From contig JAMWET010000949.1 in assembly GCA_024036415.1 (NCBI GenBank), positions 971,501 through 1,035,500 on the forward strand: a stretch of 64,000 bases of DNA, written 5' to 3'. The notes beneath the pieces were generated by a model, which did not search any database, was not told where the DNA came from, and saw only the letters and a program-made list of their open reading frames with translations. Every line of letters begins with the position of its first letter. Positions within the stretch are counted from its first letter, which is position 1. A program made the position numbers and the translations under genes. Shown piece by piece: positions 36,273 through 48,304 of this stretch. The DNA comes from Prochilodus magdalenae. Its lineage: Eukaryota > Chordata > Actinopteri > Characiformes > Prochilodontidae.

Positions 36273-39200
36273 ATATATATAATTTATATAAGGTATATAA
36301 GGAAGGAAGAAAGATAGGAAAAAAGGAAGGAGGGAAGGAAAGAAGGAACAAGCAAGTGCAAAATGATGATCTACTAACGTTCATAATCTATTACAACTTA
36401 ACTTCTGAGACGACGTGATGCTGCATCATCATCTGCCAAAAGAGAACACCTGACATCCATTTAAGGAATGAAATGATCCAGATAGCACATAAATCAGACG
36501 TGATTGTGAAACTAAAACCTGCAGTTCCACCTCACTTAGCGATGGAACACATGAGTGGAAAGCCGCCAGTCATGCTACATTCAAAACATTGCTGAGAGTT
36601 CTGTCTGAATGAGTCATGGCACCTCGAAATGCTGGGAAACTCTATGAAGCCAAAGTAAGAGAAAGGAAAGCATCTGGGTTGCAGGTCCAGTTGCAGACAG
36701 TGATGTTCCACCGAGACTAGACCGTAGATGTGCTTGAAAGAAGACAATACGGCATCGGAACTGCTCTGCTGTTCCAAGTCCCAGAAGTCAAACCCAAACT
36801 AAAAGAGAGCCTGTAAATCTTCAGTGACTGACCGGTAAGGGATTTTTGTCAAAGCAGAGCACTCCTTGCCCTTGAACCTTGTATAAGGTAAGGGTGGAAA
36901 GTCATAAACTATAAACTGTATATTAAACCAAACCTAAGGCCAGCAATGAGAGAGGAATTCCAGAAACTCCCTGGCTGAAGCTTACAAAGACGATCTAATC
37001 ATAAGTCACACAGGGTTTGGGTGAGGGGGGGTGGGTTACTTGAAGAAATCCTAGTCTGTAGTGGGACAGCATGCTCTATGAACTGTCCCACACACATGGA
37101 AAAACCATCAAGAAGCTCAGAACAAAAGCATCTTTCATGAGCTGGAGCACTGCTTCAAATACAATTGCTTACAGTGAAAGCTTTTTAATTCTTTTAATTG
37201 CTTTAAGGGAGCAATGAGCTGAATTTTCCACTAGAGCTTAAGGAGGTGACCTGAACTTAACAGTAGCTGGTGTGGAATGTTACATGATGATGACAAGCCA
37301 AGGCTCACAGAGCTCTGGGAGCTGGGGAGTTGTCTTTCTTTTCATGTGACCAGCTGAGCTAGCAATATACAGCTAACAAGAAAAGGCTTTGTTCCTTTGT
37401 TAGCAGCAAATGCAGAGCTGGAGTGGACATGTTTAAGATGGAGAGGACTAAGTGGTGTTCAACACAAAATGCTAGCTCTAATAGATAACAAGACTTAGCA
37501 TGGGATGCAATAGTGGCTGCAAGCCCATAAAGGTAGCCTAAATTGGAGCATGGCACAGACATCAGTGAAATGCCTAAGCGGGTATATTTAACTATGATCA
37601 CTCTGTATATGTAGGCAGTACATTCTAGAACTTGCTACCTATACGCAGTAGGTTTAGTTATTGGCATATTGCTATAAAATTGCTAACACACTGGAAACAG
37701 GAGCATAGACACTGAAATCTTTACTTGTCTATAGCTTCTCTGTTTGCTCTTTATCTTATTCTAGCTCCTAATTCCTAATACCATCTTCAATGACATTAAA
37801 ACACCTAGCATCTTTATGCATCTCCAGTCAAAAGCCCTTAAAAATGTTAGATCCGCCTTAGCGTTCACGCTAGAAAGGTTCCAGGGTCCTGACCAGCCTC
37901 TTGGGACCAACTGATCAAAGGTGGTCTGAGTGTTTAGATCACTCTGAGGCACATTGAACCCCACTTCCATCTGTACTTAGTGCTGCGAGATTAGATCACC
38001 CAATGTTCATGCCAGACTGAGATGGCATGATCTAACTGGGAACAGAACCTTCAACATGACTGACAAGATGTTAGAACTTGCCAGTAGGCCAGCACTGCTT
38101 CCTCATCATCTCTTGTTGGACTAATGGCAGATTTGACTCTACAGTTAAAATGCCCTTTGAGGTATAAGGCAGTATTATGGGACAGGATGGGCCGGGGCAG
38201 ATATCTTTGCAACACAGTACAGGATAGAGGACAGTAGTTCAGGGTAGAGTAGTGTTTGAGCTGTGCTTGTATGTGGTTTATGACTGTTTTTTTAGCTACA
38301 TGTGGGAGAGCAGGGTTCAAGCCCAGAACAGGAAAGCACTTATTGGGTTTCCAACATTCTTGGTACATTGGGGCTGTGCACACAAGTTAATCTGATCCAT
38401 TCTGTCATCGAAGCGCTTAATGACGTCTTGATTGCGGAAACTCATACTGTGTTAATGACAAAGACTAGATGGCTCACTGGACATTGCAGACATCGGCTGT
38501 ATATTTTAAAGGCCAGTAATGCTCTAATGAATACTATAGGATATACTGTGCAGCCCTGTTCCAAACTAACCACGGGAAAACGAGTCCAAATGGATTCACT
38601 TTAACAAAAAACAGAAATATCTATGGGCTCTCGCTCTTGCCATCTGAAATTAAGCACAAGCCTACTTTCAGATGAACCAACGATGGACGGATAGCGTATC
38701 CATGCTAAAGCGAGGGCTTTTTAAGCTCCAGAGCTAAGCAAATAGGCTCAAAGTAGACCTGTCTCAGTGATCAGAGGACTCTGTATAAATCAAACAACTG
38801 TTAGCTCTGGCAAACACAGCCCCACACTAGTCCACAGAAAAAAGAACAGTAGCGCTGGCTGTCTTTCTGACCTCTAATTCATGGAAAAGTTCAATAAACT
38901 TGTAATATCAGAGGCAGGCATGTTTAAATGGACTCATCACTGTCCATCAAGTGTCATTTTATAAACTTTGTTACAATGACGACTGGAGTTAATATGGAAG
39001 ACTGTGCTCATTTGGCTTTTGGGAAAAAAACCCATATAACCTTATAACCTGCATATTATTCCTAAAGTAGATGATGAAGCCGTAAGTAGGTAAAAGTTTG
39101 ATGGGTTACATGTATATTGAATGTCTTCTACAAGATGGTAGAATGACTCCCACATCCACACAATATTTGCAAACACTATCCAATTGATCATTCCCAGATT

Positions 39201-39442
39201 ACTGCAAAAACGATTCCATTAAATGCAATTTAATTCTAATTCTGAACATTATTCTGAACAGAAATTCCCAATTAAATGTAAAATTTAATTCAGCATTAGT
39301 TTTCATTCTTATCTGTGAATCTATAAAGCCTAAACTTAAAGTCTTTTAATAATACAAAGTAGATATAGATTCAATTTGATAAGACAGAGATGCCACACAT
39401 AATAAGACATTCTAAAATATATAAAAAAAACAAAGATCTTAC

Positions 39443-39513
39443 CTTCAAACTGTACTTGTGCCAACCCCAGATAGCAAGTACAGTAGAGGACTGTGCAGAG
39501 AAATAACGTTCTC
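39443..39513 (-). CDS. col27a1: col27a1 exon 2 (signal-peptide core)
   Basis: This 71-nt exon has a polypyrimidine/AG acceptor (ttttttaacag) just above 39513 and a GTAAGA donor at 39442. It completes the split Gly codon from exon 1, encodes residues 20-42 (RTLFLCTVLYCTCYLGLAQV then QFE) and leaves one base, which joins the AT of exon 3 to give Asp. The segment from Thr21 to Ala37 is an uncharged hydrophobic stretch ending LGLAQ, which fits a secretory signal peptide cleaved near Ala37 or Gln38. Entry to the ER is required for any fibrillar procollagen. The three Cys residues in the core (25, 30, 32) are a little unusual but compatible with a signal peptide. Phases on both sides agree exactly with exons 1 and 3, which is the main support for such a short exon. 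Confidence 0.85.
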
Positions 39514-42500
39514 CTGTTAAAAAAAAAAAAGAAGTCAGTTAATTATCCACCGGGAATGATCCTGGATAAACTCTGACATTTCTTATACACTAAATTAAAA
39601 AATGTATCCAGTATCTGAAGCGGAAAATTTTAGACATTGCCTATCCCTTGTCCCGAAGATGTGCAACAATAAAAATGCTGAACAAGCACGCTCTAAACCA
39701 CAACATCTAAACCACAACAGATTTTTTGATTTCCACAAAAGCCCCTCCAGGAACTCTGACTACAGTTCCTGTGGATCCACCAATTTAAACAGCAATTAAA
39801 CATGGTGCAATCTTTCAAGCTAATCAACAGTTCAGCTGTATTGTGTTTCTTTCATGTCATACAACATTAAACTCTTAAGCATAAAGATGCCAAATAGGGT
39901 TCTTTAGTTTCTACTGATCGTTTCTTTAAAAATTGTTTTTGTAAAAGGTCTTCACCAATCTTTTTTTTTTCTAGCAGAACATTCAAATCAAGGACCTTCT
40001 AGGAACTGTCATGCTTTAAGAGTGTATCCCCAAATTAGTGTCCACAGCAGTGGCTGCCAAATCCACAAACTGTACACTCAAAAGCAAGACAAGGCAATAG
40101 ACAGCAAGTAGGGGTAAAATACACGCTACAGGCAGTAATCAGTTCTGGCTTCAGGGAGCACCTTCTAAACAGTACAAATGACCTGGTTTAAACCATTCTG
40201 CATTAGTTCTCACTACATTCATTCATATTTAGGAACACGTTTACATTCAAGGCAATTGAGAACCCAGTTCCTGTTGATGTTGTAGTCATGGGAGACTGGT
40301 TGACCAACAGAAAGTGATTGTTGGGTCATATGGGGAGGTCATCTTTAACATGTTTCTGACATATTTCACTGTAAGACACGGTATCAGGGGCTTCTGCACT
40401 AGAAGAACCTTTAAGAGGTGAGGGTGTGAGAAACATCATGTTATTGGTCAACAATGTGGTAAAACACTGAAAGAACTTTTAGAGGTGGCAAAAAGACTTT
40501 TGACTTTTAAATAATACGGTAAATTATGATTAATATAACCAAGGAATGAACTAACAACATTTCAGACTGACTTTTAATAAACTCTCCAGCTCACCACATC
40601 TGAAGGTTTATTATTCAGTAACTACATGGGATACAGTGGAAACTGACTGAAAAATTCCTAAATTGTAGGGCCCACTGGGAGATGCTGGTTATTTAGTGGG
40701 CTAATTGCCCTATTGGAAATAACAACAAGCTTATAACAGCTGGTATACATTAAAAACAAAAAGCCTACTTTTATGAAATAATGCTAAAAAACACATTTCT
40801 TACTTTGTACATCTCTATACACAACCAAAAGAGAGCAGAAGGTGACAAGTCAGAGTGAATAAGTTACTGAATACTGAACTAAAATGCATTGGCAACCTGT
40901 CTGTATTATTATCTGCAAAGTACTTTTTTGCATTACGTGAATTTCTTGATTCAAAACACAGAACACACATCTGCAACTGGTGCACTGTGATTGGTCAGAC
41001 TGAATCATTTACACATTGCAGCATTGTAAAGACTAACGTAGCAATAACGAATAACAAACGATACACTGGGCCACTTAAACAAACACTTGGCCCTACTCAG
41101 CTAACAGACCCCACAGCAGGGATGCTAGTCGCAGGCATCTCTGGAAACAATGCCTTTGAAAAGAGCCCCATAAAACCATGGAAAGTCACAGAGGTCAAGC
41201 TGTGCAAGAGGAACCAAGAAGCACTATCTAGCAGCCGACCTTTCCCGAGTGTCCCGAGTACACACTGTTCCAGTCTGCACAGCAGTGGGACGCGTTCGCG
41301 CCAATTACAAACCCAGTCACTCTCCAGAAGCACCTTCCACGAATACTGATCCACCTGCCTTCAGGGCTCGGAACATATGGCGCCACAAGCAGCAGAAGCT
41401 TCAGCAGCAGCAGAAGGAGCAGCTCTTCCTCTAAAGTCCTTACAGCTGTTCCAGCTCACAGGGCAGCCAAATACTTATCAGCTGTCTGGAATCCAAAACC
41501 TCACGGTCCTCAACGCAGAAGGTCAAAGCTTCCTACCCTATCAACTTCGAAGCAAGGAGGAGGCAAAATGAGGCTATGGGCTAAGCTTCAAATCATCTGA
41601 AGTGTCCATTACTTCATTCAACGTCTCTAATTCCCCCTGTATACAGCGAATGAGCTCAAAAGCATGAGCCCAGTCTAACGGTCTTTTCCTTTCCAATTTG
41701 GTTGTGCACTAACTGTTGGTGTGTAGCGCAGCGTTGAGGTTGCGAACCCTCATGCGTGCATTCTCAATAGCCCTCTTCTTATAGCCTTTCCGTCCCCCTC
41801 CCTGACAGCCAAAAAGGAAGATATGAACACTTGCTGCAATGTTGTTTCTTCTCAACCACATGTAACCTATTTCTCATTTCTAAGTTGGGTGGTTTCATTG
41901 ACTCCTAAATGGGGAAAGAGGAATAAAAGCTACATCTGTTCCTACTAATATTCCATTCAGCCTTTCCATACTATCTCTATGAGAAAGATTGAACTAAATG
42001 GCATACTGACTGCTTCCTGAGGGATACTGTACATATGAATTGTATGTAAGGAATATCTATTTTAAACTGATTTCTAACTAAATTTGATTTAGTATTTACT
42101 GTACGCTGGTAGGATGATCAGATTTCTGAATTTAAAACCAGGGACATTCCCTGCATTCAGTATATATTCAGTATATAATATATTTCTTACCAAATTTACC
42201 CACTAGGATAATTCCCAAAGTCCCATAATCCACCCCTTGGACATGTTTGTGGTGTTGATGTGGACGTTACTGACAAATGCTAGCTGCTGGTGGAAGTTTA
42301 CCGTAGTAACATTCTCTAAAACTAAGTGAGCAAGTGGTAGAAGTGGTTGGAAGACAGCAGCAGCCTCCTCTGTTGGCCAAAACAAGCACAATGTGAGATG
42401 TCTGCTCTGCCGCCATAGGGATGTTTCACCAAGCCCATTTCATAGTTACCCAGATAACTTGCTGAAAATGAAGACTGTGCAATAGTAATGTCACTCAGCT

Positions 42501-43785
42501 CTTTTATTTTTGCCATTGACTCTAAGGTTATCTGCCAAAACTGGGAAATCCTACTTTGTGAAACACCCTACCAGGTCCTAGGACTTTCCGGTGTGTTTTG
42601 AATTCACAGTTAAAAGCAGGGAGTTCTTCCTAGAGAACAGGAATGTCCGGTCACCCTGTACTATGGACTACCTGAATGATTAGGTGATGCTGGGTTTCTG
42701 TGGTAAAATGTCTGTGTTATATTCATTAGCCCTTTTGAATAAAACATATATTTCACTGTAACACTAATCCAGGTAGTCATCATCTCTGCACTCTATAGAG
42801 GTATCCGCATCTGCAAATCTGTGCATGGAAAATATCTAATCTAAAAAATATCGCCCCACAATTCTGAAAGTGGTGCATCCTTAAAGTGCCTAACAGGCAA
42901 AGGGGATTCCATGCAGTGTGCATAATGCACCCTGGTATTCAGAGGAGTCATGTTGGCTGGTAACTCCAGAAGAAGTTGGCTGTTAACTCACTCTCCATAT
43001 CAGCCCTGACACCAAGTTTAACAACAACAAACCGTTTTGTTTAAGGGTTCTTCTGGAAATGCTCTTCTCTGGTTCAGCAATGCGATCTTCCGCACATTAT
43101 TGAGACCCTCTAGGTAAGCTGGGCAGATTTCCACATGACACGGCTTATTGTAAAAGTTTTCAGAGGTGTCCATAGTTACAGTTGGTATTTGCTAGATATG
43201 AAGGACCAACTAGCTGCAGAATTCAGTTACAGCGCCACCCTGAGGTGCATCTCCAGTTAGCTAAGAACACCAGAGATGAGGGTTAAGAAAAGCAAAACAG
43301 TAACCTTTCCCTGATTTTCATCATGTAACATTATAACATCATTATGAGTCTATTTGTAGGAGAATCTTGGTTTTGAGAGATTCTGGGGGTCCAAAAGTAT
43401 AACTAGGGGGTCCTGGACCCCCGGGGACCCCCTGTGTTTCTGAACTTGACTTCATCACAAATTTCAATTTATCCAGTGCTTACAAATGAATGAAAGGTCT
43501 AGTTTATCAAATAAACTGATCAGCCAAAAACAAATCAGACTAAGAGGTCAGACTATGTATCAGTAAGTTATACCAGAACGCTCAACAGGTCTGCGGGAGC
43601 TCGGCTAAGGCAGGCTAAGCTACATCCCCATTCATTCATTCATTCGGTGGAGACTCTCTACTGCTTGTCAGCTCCTCTCACTCAGCTGGAAACTGGGTGA
43701 TACAAAGACAGTGACAGGAAGCTGGAACTATGCACACACTAGAGCTCTAGAAGTCAGAGGGACACCGAGAAGAGGGGTTACTCAC
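39514..43785 (-). other. col27a1 intron 1 (about 4.3 kb)
   Basis: The intron runs from the GTGAGT donor below exon 1 to the polypyrimidine/AG acceptor above exon 2. I see no coding exon, RNA gene or recognisable element in it. Part of 40855-41580 is free of stop codons in some + strand frames and rich in CAG near 41390-41420, but has no protein-like pattern. Short runs of ATTC occur at 43630-43645. Confidence 0.7.
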
Positions 43786-43841
43786 CCCCCGACTCCAGCA
43801 GCTGCTTTGAGTTTGGAGTACGGGGCATTGTCCGTCTCCAT
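43786..43841 (-). CDS. col27a1: col27a1 exon 1, coding part (start codon and N-terminus of pre-procollagen XXVII alpha 1)
   Basis: The minus strand reads gccgcgATGG, a good initiation context (purine at -3, G at +4). It then encodes METDNAPYSKLKAAAGVG plus two bases of the next codon, and ends at a strong GTGAGT donor starting at 43785. I chose this start because the frame runs through the next exon's signal-peptide core and into the EDVDILQ start of the TSPN domain, which matches what I remember of mammalian COL27A1 (EDVDVLQ). The 19-residue stretch before the hydrophobic core has acidic residues at positions 2 and 4, so it is a rather long and mixed n-region for a signal peptide. No in-frame ATG exists in exon 2, so a shorter start is unlikely. 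The 5' UTR continues to higher coordinates; its end cannot be read from sequence. A fish genome may have two paralogues (a and b); I cannot tell which this is. Confidence 0.8.
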
Positions 43842-43846
43842 CGCGG

Positions 43847-43909
43847 CTACTTCATTCTTTCTTGAGAGTGTTTGTCAGGACATGACAGGCTCGTGTGGAA
43901 TATTTCCAT
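43847..43909 (-). other. Upstream open reading frame in the col27a1 leader, stopping 5 nt before the main start
   Basis: On the minus strand an ATG at 43909 opens a 20-codon frame (MEIFHTSLSCPDKHSQERMK) that ends with TAG at 43847-43849, leaving five bases (CCGCG) before the col27a1 ATG at 43841. It is out of frame with the collagen. If the mRNA starts further up, scanning ribosomes would meet this frame first. Whether it is transcribed is inferred, not seen. Confidence 0.4.
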
Positions 43910-43989
43910 TCCCAAATAAAAGAAACAGCCAGAAAACACTTGGTGAAAGTGCTGAAGCAAAAAACAAGAAAGGGTGAAAAACAGCGGGG

Positions 43990-44088
43990 CTAGTGCGAGT
44001 CGCGCTCCGCTCCCAGTGCCAAATCAAAACCTTGTTCCTTCAGGACACGAGCAACAACAACACGCCGCCGTACGAAGAGGGACTCCAT
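43990..44088 (-). other. Second, longer upstream reading frame in the putative col27a1 leader
   Basis: An ATG at 44088 starts a 32-codon frame (begins MESLFVRRRVVVAR, ends GAERDSH) that stops with TAG at 43990-43992. The peptide is Arg/Val-rich and resembles nothing I know. It matters only if transcription begins above 44088. Confidence 0.3.
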
Positions 44089-45718
44089 CTGAGAGGAAGG
44101 CGAGCAGCCGGGAGCCGCGGGAGGAAACTCCTCTGGAAAGTTAAGTCCGGGTCGGTACAGCCATGACGCGCCGCCGAGCTGTAAGACAAGCGCCTTGCGA
44201 GAGAGAGAGAGCGAGCGAGCGAGAGAGAGAGCGACTAAGTTGAGGAGGAATGTTGAGGAAATTTCAGGACACAGTCAAGCACACCTCCCTCTGTCGCCCT
44301 CAACTGACTCTGAGAGAAAGAGACGCCGCTGAGTTTGTGTGACAAGAAGCCATTCCTCCTCTGAAGGTGTGTCTTACTACAGCCAGCCACTCACCCTTCC
44401 CTAATTCCCTTATTCTCTCTCTGTCCTATCCAGGAGCAGCTTCTCCTCATCCTGCTCTATGGAAATGTGTCATAAAACCAGCTTTAGAACTGCTAGTCAG
44501 AGTCAGACAAAACTTTCACAGGACCCCTCCAACCAGTGTTTATCGCTATTACCTTTTTTAGGAGCCTTGCAGAATGTGCACTGTCTTATTATTATAAAAG
44601 TATCAGTATTCAGTTCACATTACTATTTTCCCAGTATACAAAATACACTGTCAGGGCTCCCCACCTGCCTGGGGCCCCAAGGAGTTGCCTGCTTTGCTTT
44701 TGGCAAGTGGCACCTCTGATGGTAGCTGAAGATGGATTTCGTTCTCAGATGTCTCAGATATCTAAAAAGGGAATCCCACTTTAATGACTGACCTATTCTT
44801 CCTGGTGTACCACTACATTATCATTAATAGCGTTACTTAATGAACCGATGGGTTGGATAGTAAACAAAATGGCTGTATTTCACGATGCACAGTGTTACTC
44901 CTGGTTACTATCACCACCACTGGAACGATGCAGCGTTTGTACATTTCTGTTCAGGGAGGGGTTCATGTTAAACCACTCTTATTGATCTCAGCAGTGTATT
45001 ATGTAGAGTGTTTGCTTTGAGAAATCAGTGTCATTTTCTATTAGGGTCATATCAGTCTTGAATTCTAATATCTTCATTAACTTTCTGAGTCGTCTGCAAA
45101 TTACTGAACTAGGTCCAAGTGCACCGTATTAACTGTAACTTAACCCTATAATTGAGTCCATGGCATATAATAAATATGGTTATGTCCTCCAAAAAATCTG
45201 GGGAGCTTTTTTTTTGTGCATTCATCATGAAATTTGCATACAATGTAAAGAGCATCAGGCAATTTCAAACTGTCGAAAACTGAAAAATAATCTAAAAAAG
45301 TTTATTCCTAATAGGTGCTGTTTTGGCTTACATTGGTTTACATGTACTTCTCTACCATAAATGAATTTTTAGACTAAAAGCTTTTCTCAAGCCTATTGTA
45401 ACACATTGTCTCAGGCATTAGGTAATGTATTAGTAAGAATCAAAAGCTTTTAGAGACGTTAAACTCTTCAGATGTCTAGTTCCCATCACCACCACCATAA
45501 ACAGTTGAGGGTTAGTGGGTTTCTTGAGAACAGAGCATCTCATGGGCTTGTGTGCAGCGGACTGACAGGAATAATGGCATAGAGGTGCTTGCAAATGGTT
45601 AAAAAGACTTAAAGGTGAGTTTAACAAGAGCATGATTACGCTTTGTATACGTTTGCTTCAGCTATACAATGAACTAGGACATGGCTACCTTTAATCTCCT
45701 CTCACCGCTCTATGTGTG

Positions 45719-45875
45719 GCTGCAGGACCACCACAGGACCACCACAGAACAGGTATTGTGTGGGAGGTGACTGTGACGTGCTGGTGTGAGTGGATCAGAC
45801 ACAGCAGTGCTGCTGGGGTGTTTAAACACTATGTCCACTCACTGTCCACTCCATTAGACACTGACTGAGATGATA
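45719..45875. mobile_element. Fragment of the palindromic MITE-like element
   Basis: ccacagaacaggtattgtgt, gagtggatcagacacagcag and tgctgctggggtgtttaaac match parts of the 11.5 kb element in order, with internal deletions. Confidence 0.65.
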
Positions 45876-46110
45876 ACTTATCCTCTAGTGATACAAGGTA
45901 TTGTTCTTTATCATATATTAGCATCATCATGTGTGCGTTAGAAGAGGTTTAATGTCAGGTAGATAAATTAAATCACTTACATAATGCTACAACGTTTTTG
46001 CTCATACAAAAAGAAAACTCACACAGGTCTCAATGTCTATGGCTAATATACAGGAGAAGTCTGTAGGGTAACACAATGTACTCTGATTGAAGGTGTCTTG
46101 GATACAAGAT

Positions 46111-46141
46111 GTTCTATTCTATTCTATTCTATTCTATTCTT
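46111..46141. repeat. (ATTCT)n microsatellite
   Basis: Six tandem copies of attct. Confidence 0.9.
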
Positions 46142-46804
46142 TACTTTATTATGCAACCCCTTTTACAAAAAACACTAAGATGCTGTGCAAAACGTAAATA
46201 AAAAACAGCATGCAATGATCTGCAAATAATTTAAAGCATATAATATATATCCTATTTCACAACAATATATAACACAAAGAGAAAAAATATATAAAGTGTA
46301 CATTAAAACTAATGTACACAAAAAAAACCTCAATTATCCTGATCGTGCTCACAACGATGCTCTCTGGACTCTGAAGCGGGTGCGGTGGTGCCATCCTGCA
46401 CTGTGAAATTCCTCCTCCAAATAGAGCCCTCATTGACCCGCCCTCAACAAACACCAAGTGACAGTGTCCAGCAGAGCCCCAACAGAGCACCAATTCAGCA
46501 CAGTGCAACTGGATCCCTCTACTGTGCACAGAGGGCCCTTACAGCCCTGTCCTGAACCTGAGCAGGGTGCACAGCAAACCTTGGAAGACCACTTCTATCT
46601 CACCTCCGCTTGGAATCAATGCTCTCTCACATTGTGATCAGTAATACAGGATGTACTACCTGCCCCTGTATGCATCTGTGGTTCATTTCCAGTTGGCACA
46701 ATGCTCAGATGAATATTAGACCCACATGCTTGGAATTTCTGTAGTTTTCTTAGTTTAGTTTGGCCTCATTAGTGTGTATCGCACAGCTAATCATAATCAT
46801 AGTA

Positions 46805-47392
46805 TACACTCACCATTAAAAGAATAGCTACACAAATAGTTAAATATTGGCACCCAGAAGGAATCAACCTACAGGATGTGAATGTGACGTCAATGTCGCC
46901 AAATACTTCAATGGTGTTGTGCCAGACTATCATGGAGTGACTCAGAAAGACCGGGACATCTTCAGTAACGGGTCCCACTTTTGTCTTGGCAGAAATGACC
47001 AATGAACCCATGTGTGGAGGCATCGCAGTCAGCACCAAGATGAATGGTTTGCTGTCACGTGTTACATGTCTAGAAGACCAGGTGTCACTCCACCTCCGCT
47101 CCTCCATCCCACCACAAAATCTGCAGGAACTGTGTGAGAATATTTAAGCTGTGTGATGGATTATCACAGGACAACCACTAGAAACCTCTACAGCTCCATG
47201 CATGTTGTGTTAGCAAACATGGTGGCCTGACGCCATACTGAGAGACACTGCTTCTTTATGTAAAGCTCAATAAATATTGTACATATCTATATTTATCAAC
47301 ATTTATTGTTCCTGGTAACCTTTATCTTCCTTCCCAATAGCATTGCGAGCCAACACTTCCTTCTGGGTGCAGCTATTCTTTAATGCTGAGTA
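46805..47392 (+). pseudogene. Tc1-like element, family A copy 3 (broken transposase)
   Basis: Both ends are recognisable inverted relatives: acactcaccattaaaagaat at the left and attctttaatgctgagtata at the right, with the inner gcacccagaagga / tccttctgggtgc match. In between, the + strand has a degraded FSDGSHFCL-like piece around the first catalytic Asp and a VWRHRSQH-like piece, with stops and shifts. Shorter than a full Tc1 element (about 1.2-1.6 kb), so internally deleted. Confidence 0.75.
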
Positions 47393-47407
47393 TATGTATA
47401 CCATATA

Positions 47408-47926
47408 CAGGGGTTGGACAATGAAACTGAAACACCTGTCATTTTAGTGTGGGAGGTCTCATGGCTAAATTGGACCAGCCTGGTGGCCAATCTTCATTAA
47501 TTGCACATTGCACCAGTAAGAGCAGAGTGTGAAGGTTCAATAAGCAGGTAAGTATATAAATATTGCAATGCACACAACATTATGGGTGACATACCAGAGT
47601 TCAAAAGAGGACAAACTGTTGGTGCACGTCTTGCTGGCGCATCTGTGACCAAGACAGCAGGTCTTTGTGATGTATCAAGAGCCACGGTATCCAGGGTAAT
47701 GTCAGCATACCACCAAGAAGGACGAACCACATCCAACAGGATTAACTGTGGACGCAAGAGGAAGCTGTCTGAAAGGGATGTTCGGGTGCTAACCCGGATT
47801 GTATCCAAAAAACATAAAACCACGGCTGCCCAAATGACGCTGTATTGGCCGCAAAAGGAGGCCCTACACCATACTAATAAATTGTGGTCTAAAACCAGGT
47901 GTTTCAGTTTCATTGTCCAACCCCTG
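47408..47926 (+). mobile_element. Short Tc1-like transposon (family B) with complete TIRs and TA target duplication
   Basis: The element is 519 bp. Its ends are perfect inverted repeats: caggggttggacaatgaaac plus tgaaacacctg at the left and the exact complement at the right, each flanked by TA. The outer part encodes the start of a transposase (see the frame at 47582), but the catalytic DDE region is deleted. It would depend on a full-length relative for movement. It lies only 15 bp right of the family-A copy ending at 47392. Confidence 0.92.
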
Positions 47927-47968
47927 TATGTACTTATTACTGTTTGTTTTCTGAATATGGCAGATTGA
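47582..47968 (+). pseudogene. Truncated Tc1-type transposase (N-terminal DNA-binding part only)
   Basis: The frame opens with ATG and reads MGDIPEFKRGQTVGARLAGA then SVTKTAGLCDVSRATVSRVM, a paired-type helix-turn-helix that binds the transposon ends. It continues through GRKRKLSERDVRVLTRIV, the usual second helical subdomain with the GRKRK linker, and then QMTLYWPQKEALHHTN. About residue 90 onward departs from the family because the catalytic core is deleted; the frame then runs out through the right TIR into flanking DNA. A binding-only protein could in principle compete with intact transposase, but nothing shows it is expressed. Confidence 0.85.
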
Positions 47969-48304
47969 GGAAAAATAAAACATAAAATGTGGCCTGTCCA
48001 AAAGCAAACTTTTTTTTTTACATGTTAGACTTAAAATTAAACTCACTTTTAACTTCAATCATTTACACTATGACTATATATGGAATTTAAACAGCAAAAA
48101 CCAAAACTGTCAAACAAGCTAATTACTTTACATATTAGCAGTTCATCTATCCCTGTTTTCTCCTTTTTGAATGAGATACAATAGAGGGGAGTCAATCAGA
48201 ATAGGGGTCATTTACATACTAGGCCGTTAAAAGGTTCCTGACTGTTAAGATGTGTGTGCCTTAAAACAATGTACCAATCAGTTAAATTATTCCTTTATTC
48301 GTTC

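Larger units (their letters stand above)
33491..39442 (-). other. col27a1 intron 2 (about 6.0 kb)
   Basis: The intron is bounded by the GTAAGA donor at 39442 and the T-rich acceptor at 33491. It holds a Tc1-like element with a nested SINE (35.2-36.3 kb, listed separately) and a purine-rich GGAAGGAA stretch at 36300-36350. The rest (33.6-35.2 kb and 36.4-39.4 kb) shows nothing I can name. Confidence 0.75.
43842..44260 (-). promoter_or_regulatory. Putative col27a1 5' leader and promoter region, CpG-richer than surroundings
   Basis: Directly upstream of the col27a1 start codon the sequence becomes visibly richer in CpG (clusters at 43983-44015, 44060-44075, 44100-44220) than the AT-rich window around it. 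This is what a CpG-type vertebrate promoter plus 5' UTR looks like. It contains a short GA/GCGA purine tract at 44201-44232. I see no convincing TATA box at a fixed distance, and the transcription start cannot be placed from sequence. Two upstream reading frames lie here (listed separately). Confidence 0.55.
44261..46804. other. Intergenic sequence upstream of col27a1, with one MITE fragment and an (ATTCT)n tract
   Basis: I see no gene here. It holds a fragment of the palindromic MITE at about 45719-45875 (ggaccaccacaggaccacc, cagacacagcagtgctgctg) and a microsatellite at 46111-46141. A 90-codon minus-strand frame at 46257-46529 has no family signature. Confidence 0.6.

Noticed and set aside
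41377..41571. CAG-rich + strand frame in intron 1 as a glutamine/alanine-rich protein
   Set aside because: Short CAG run inside an intron, on the opposite strand of the gene, with no splice or promoter context.
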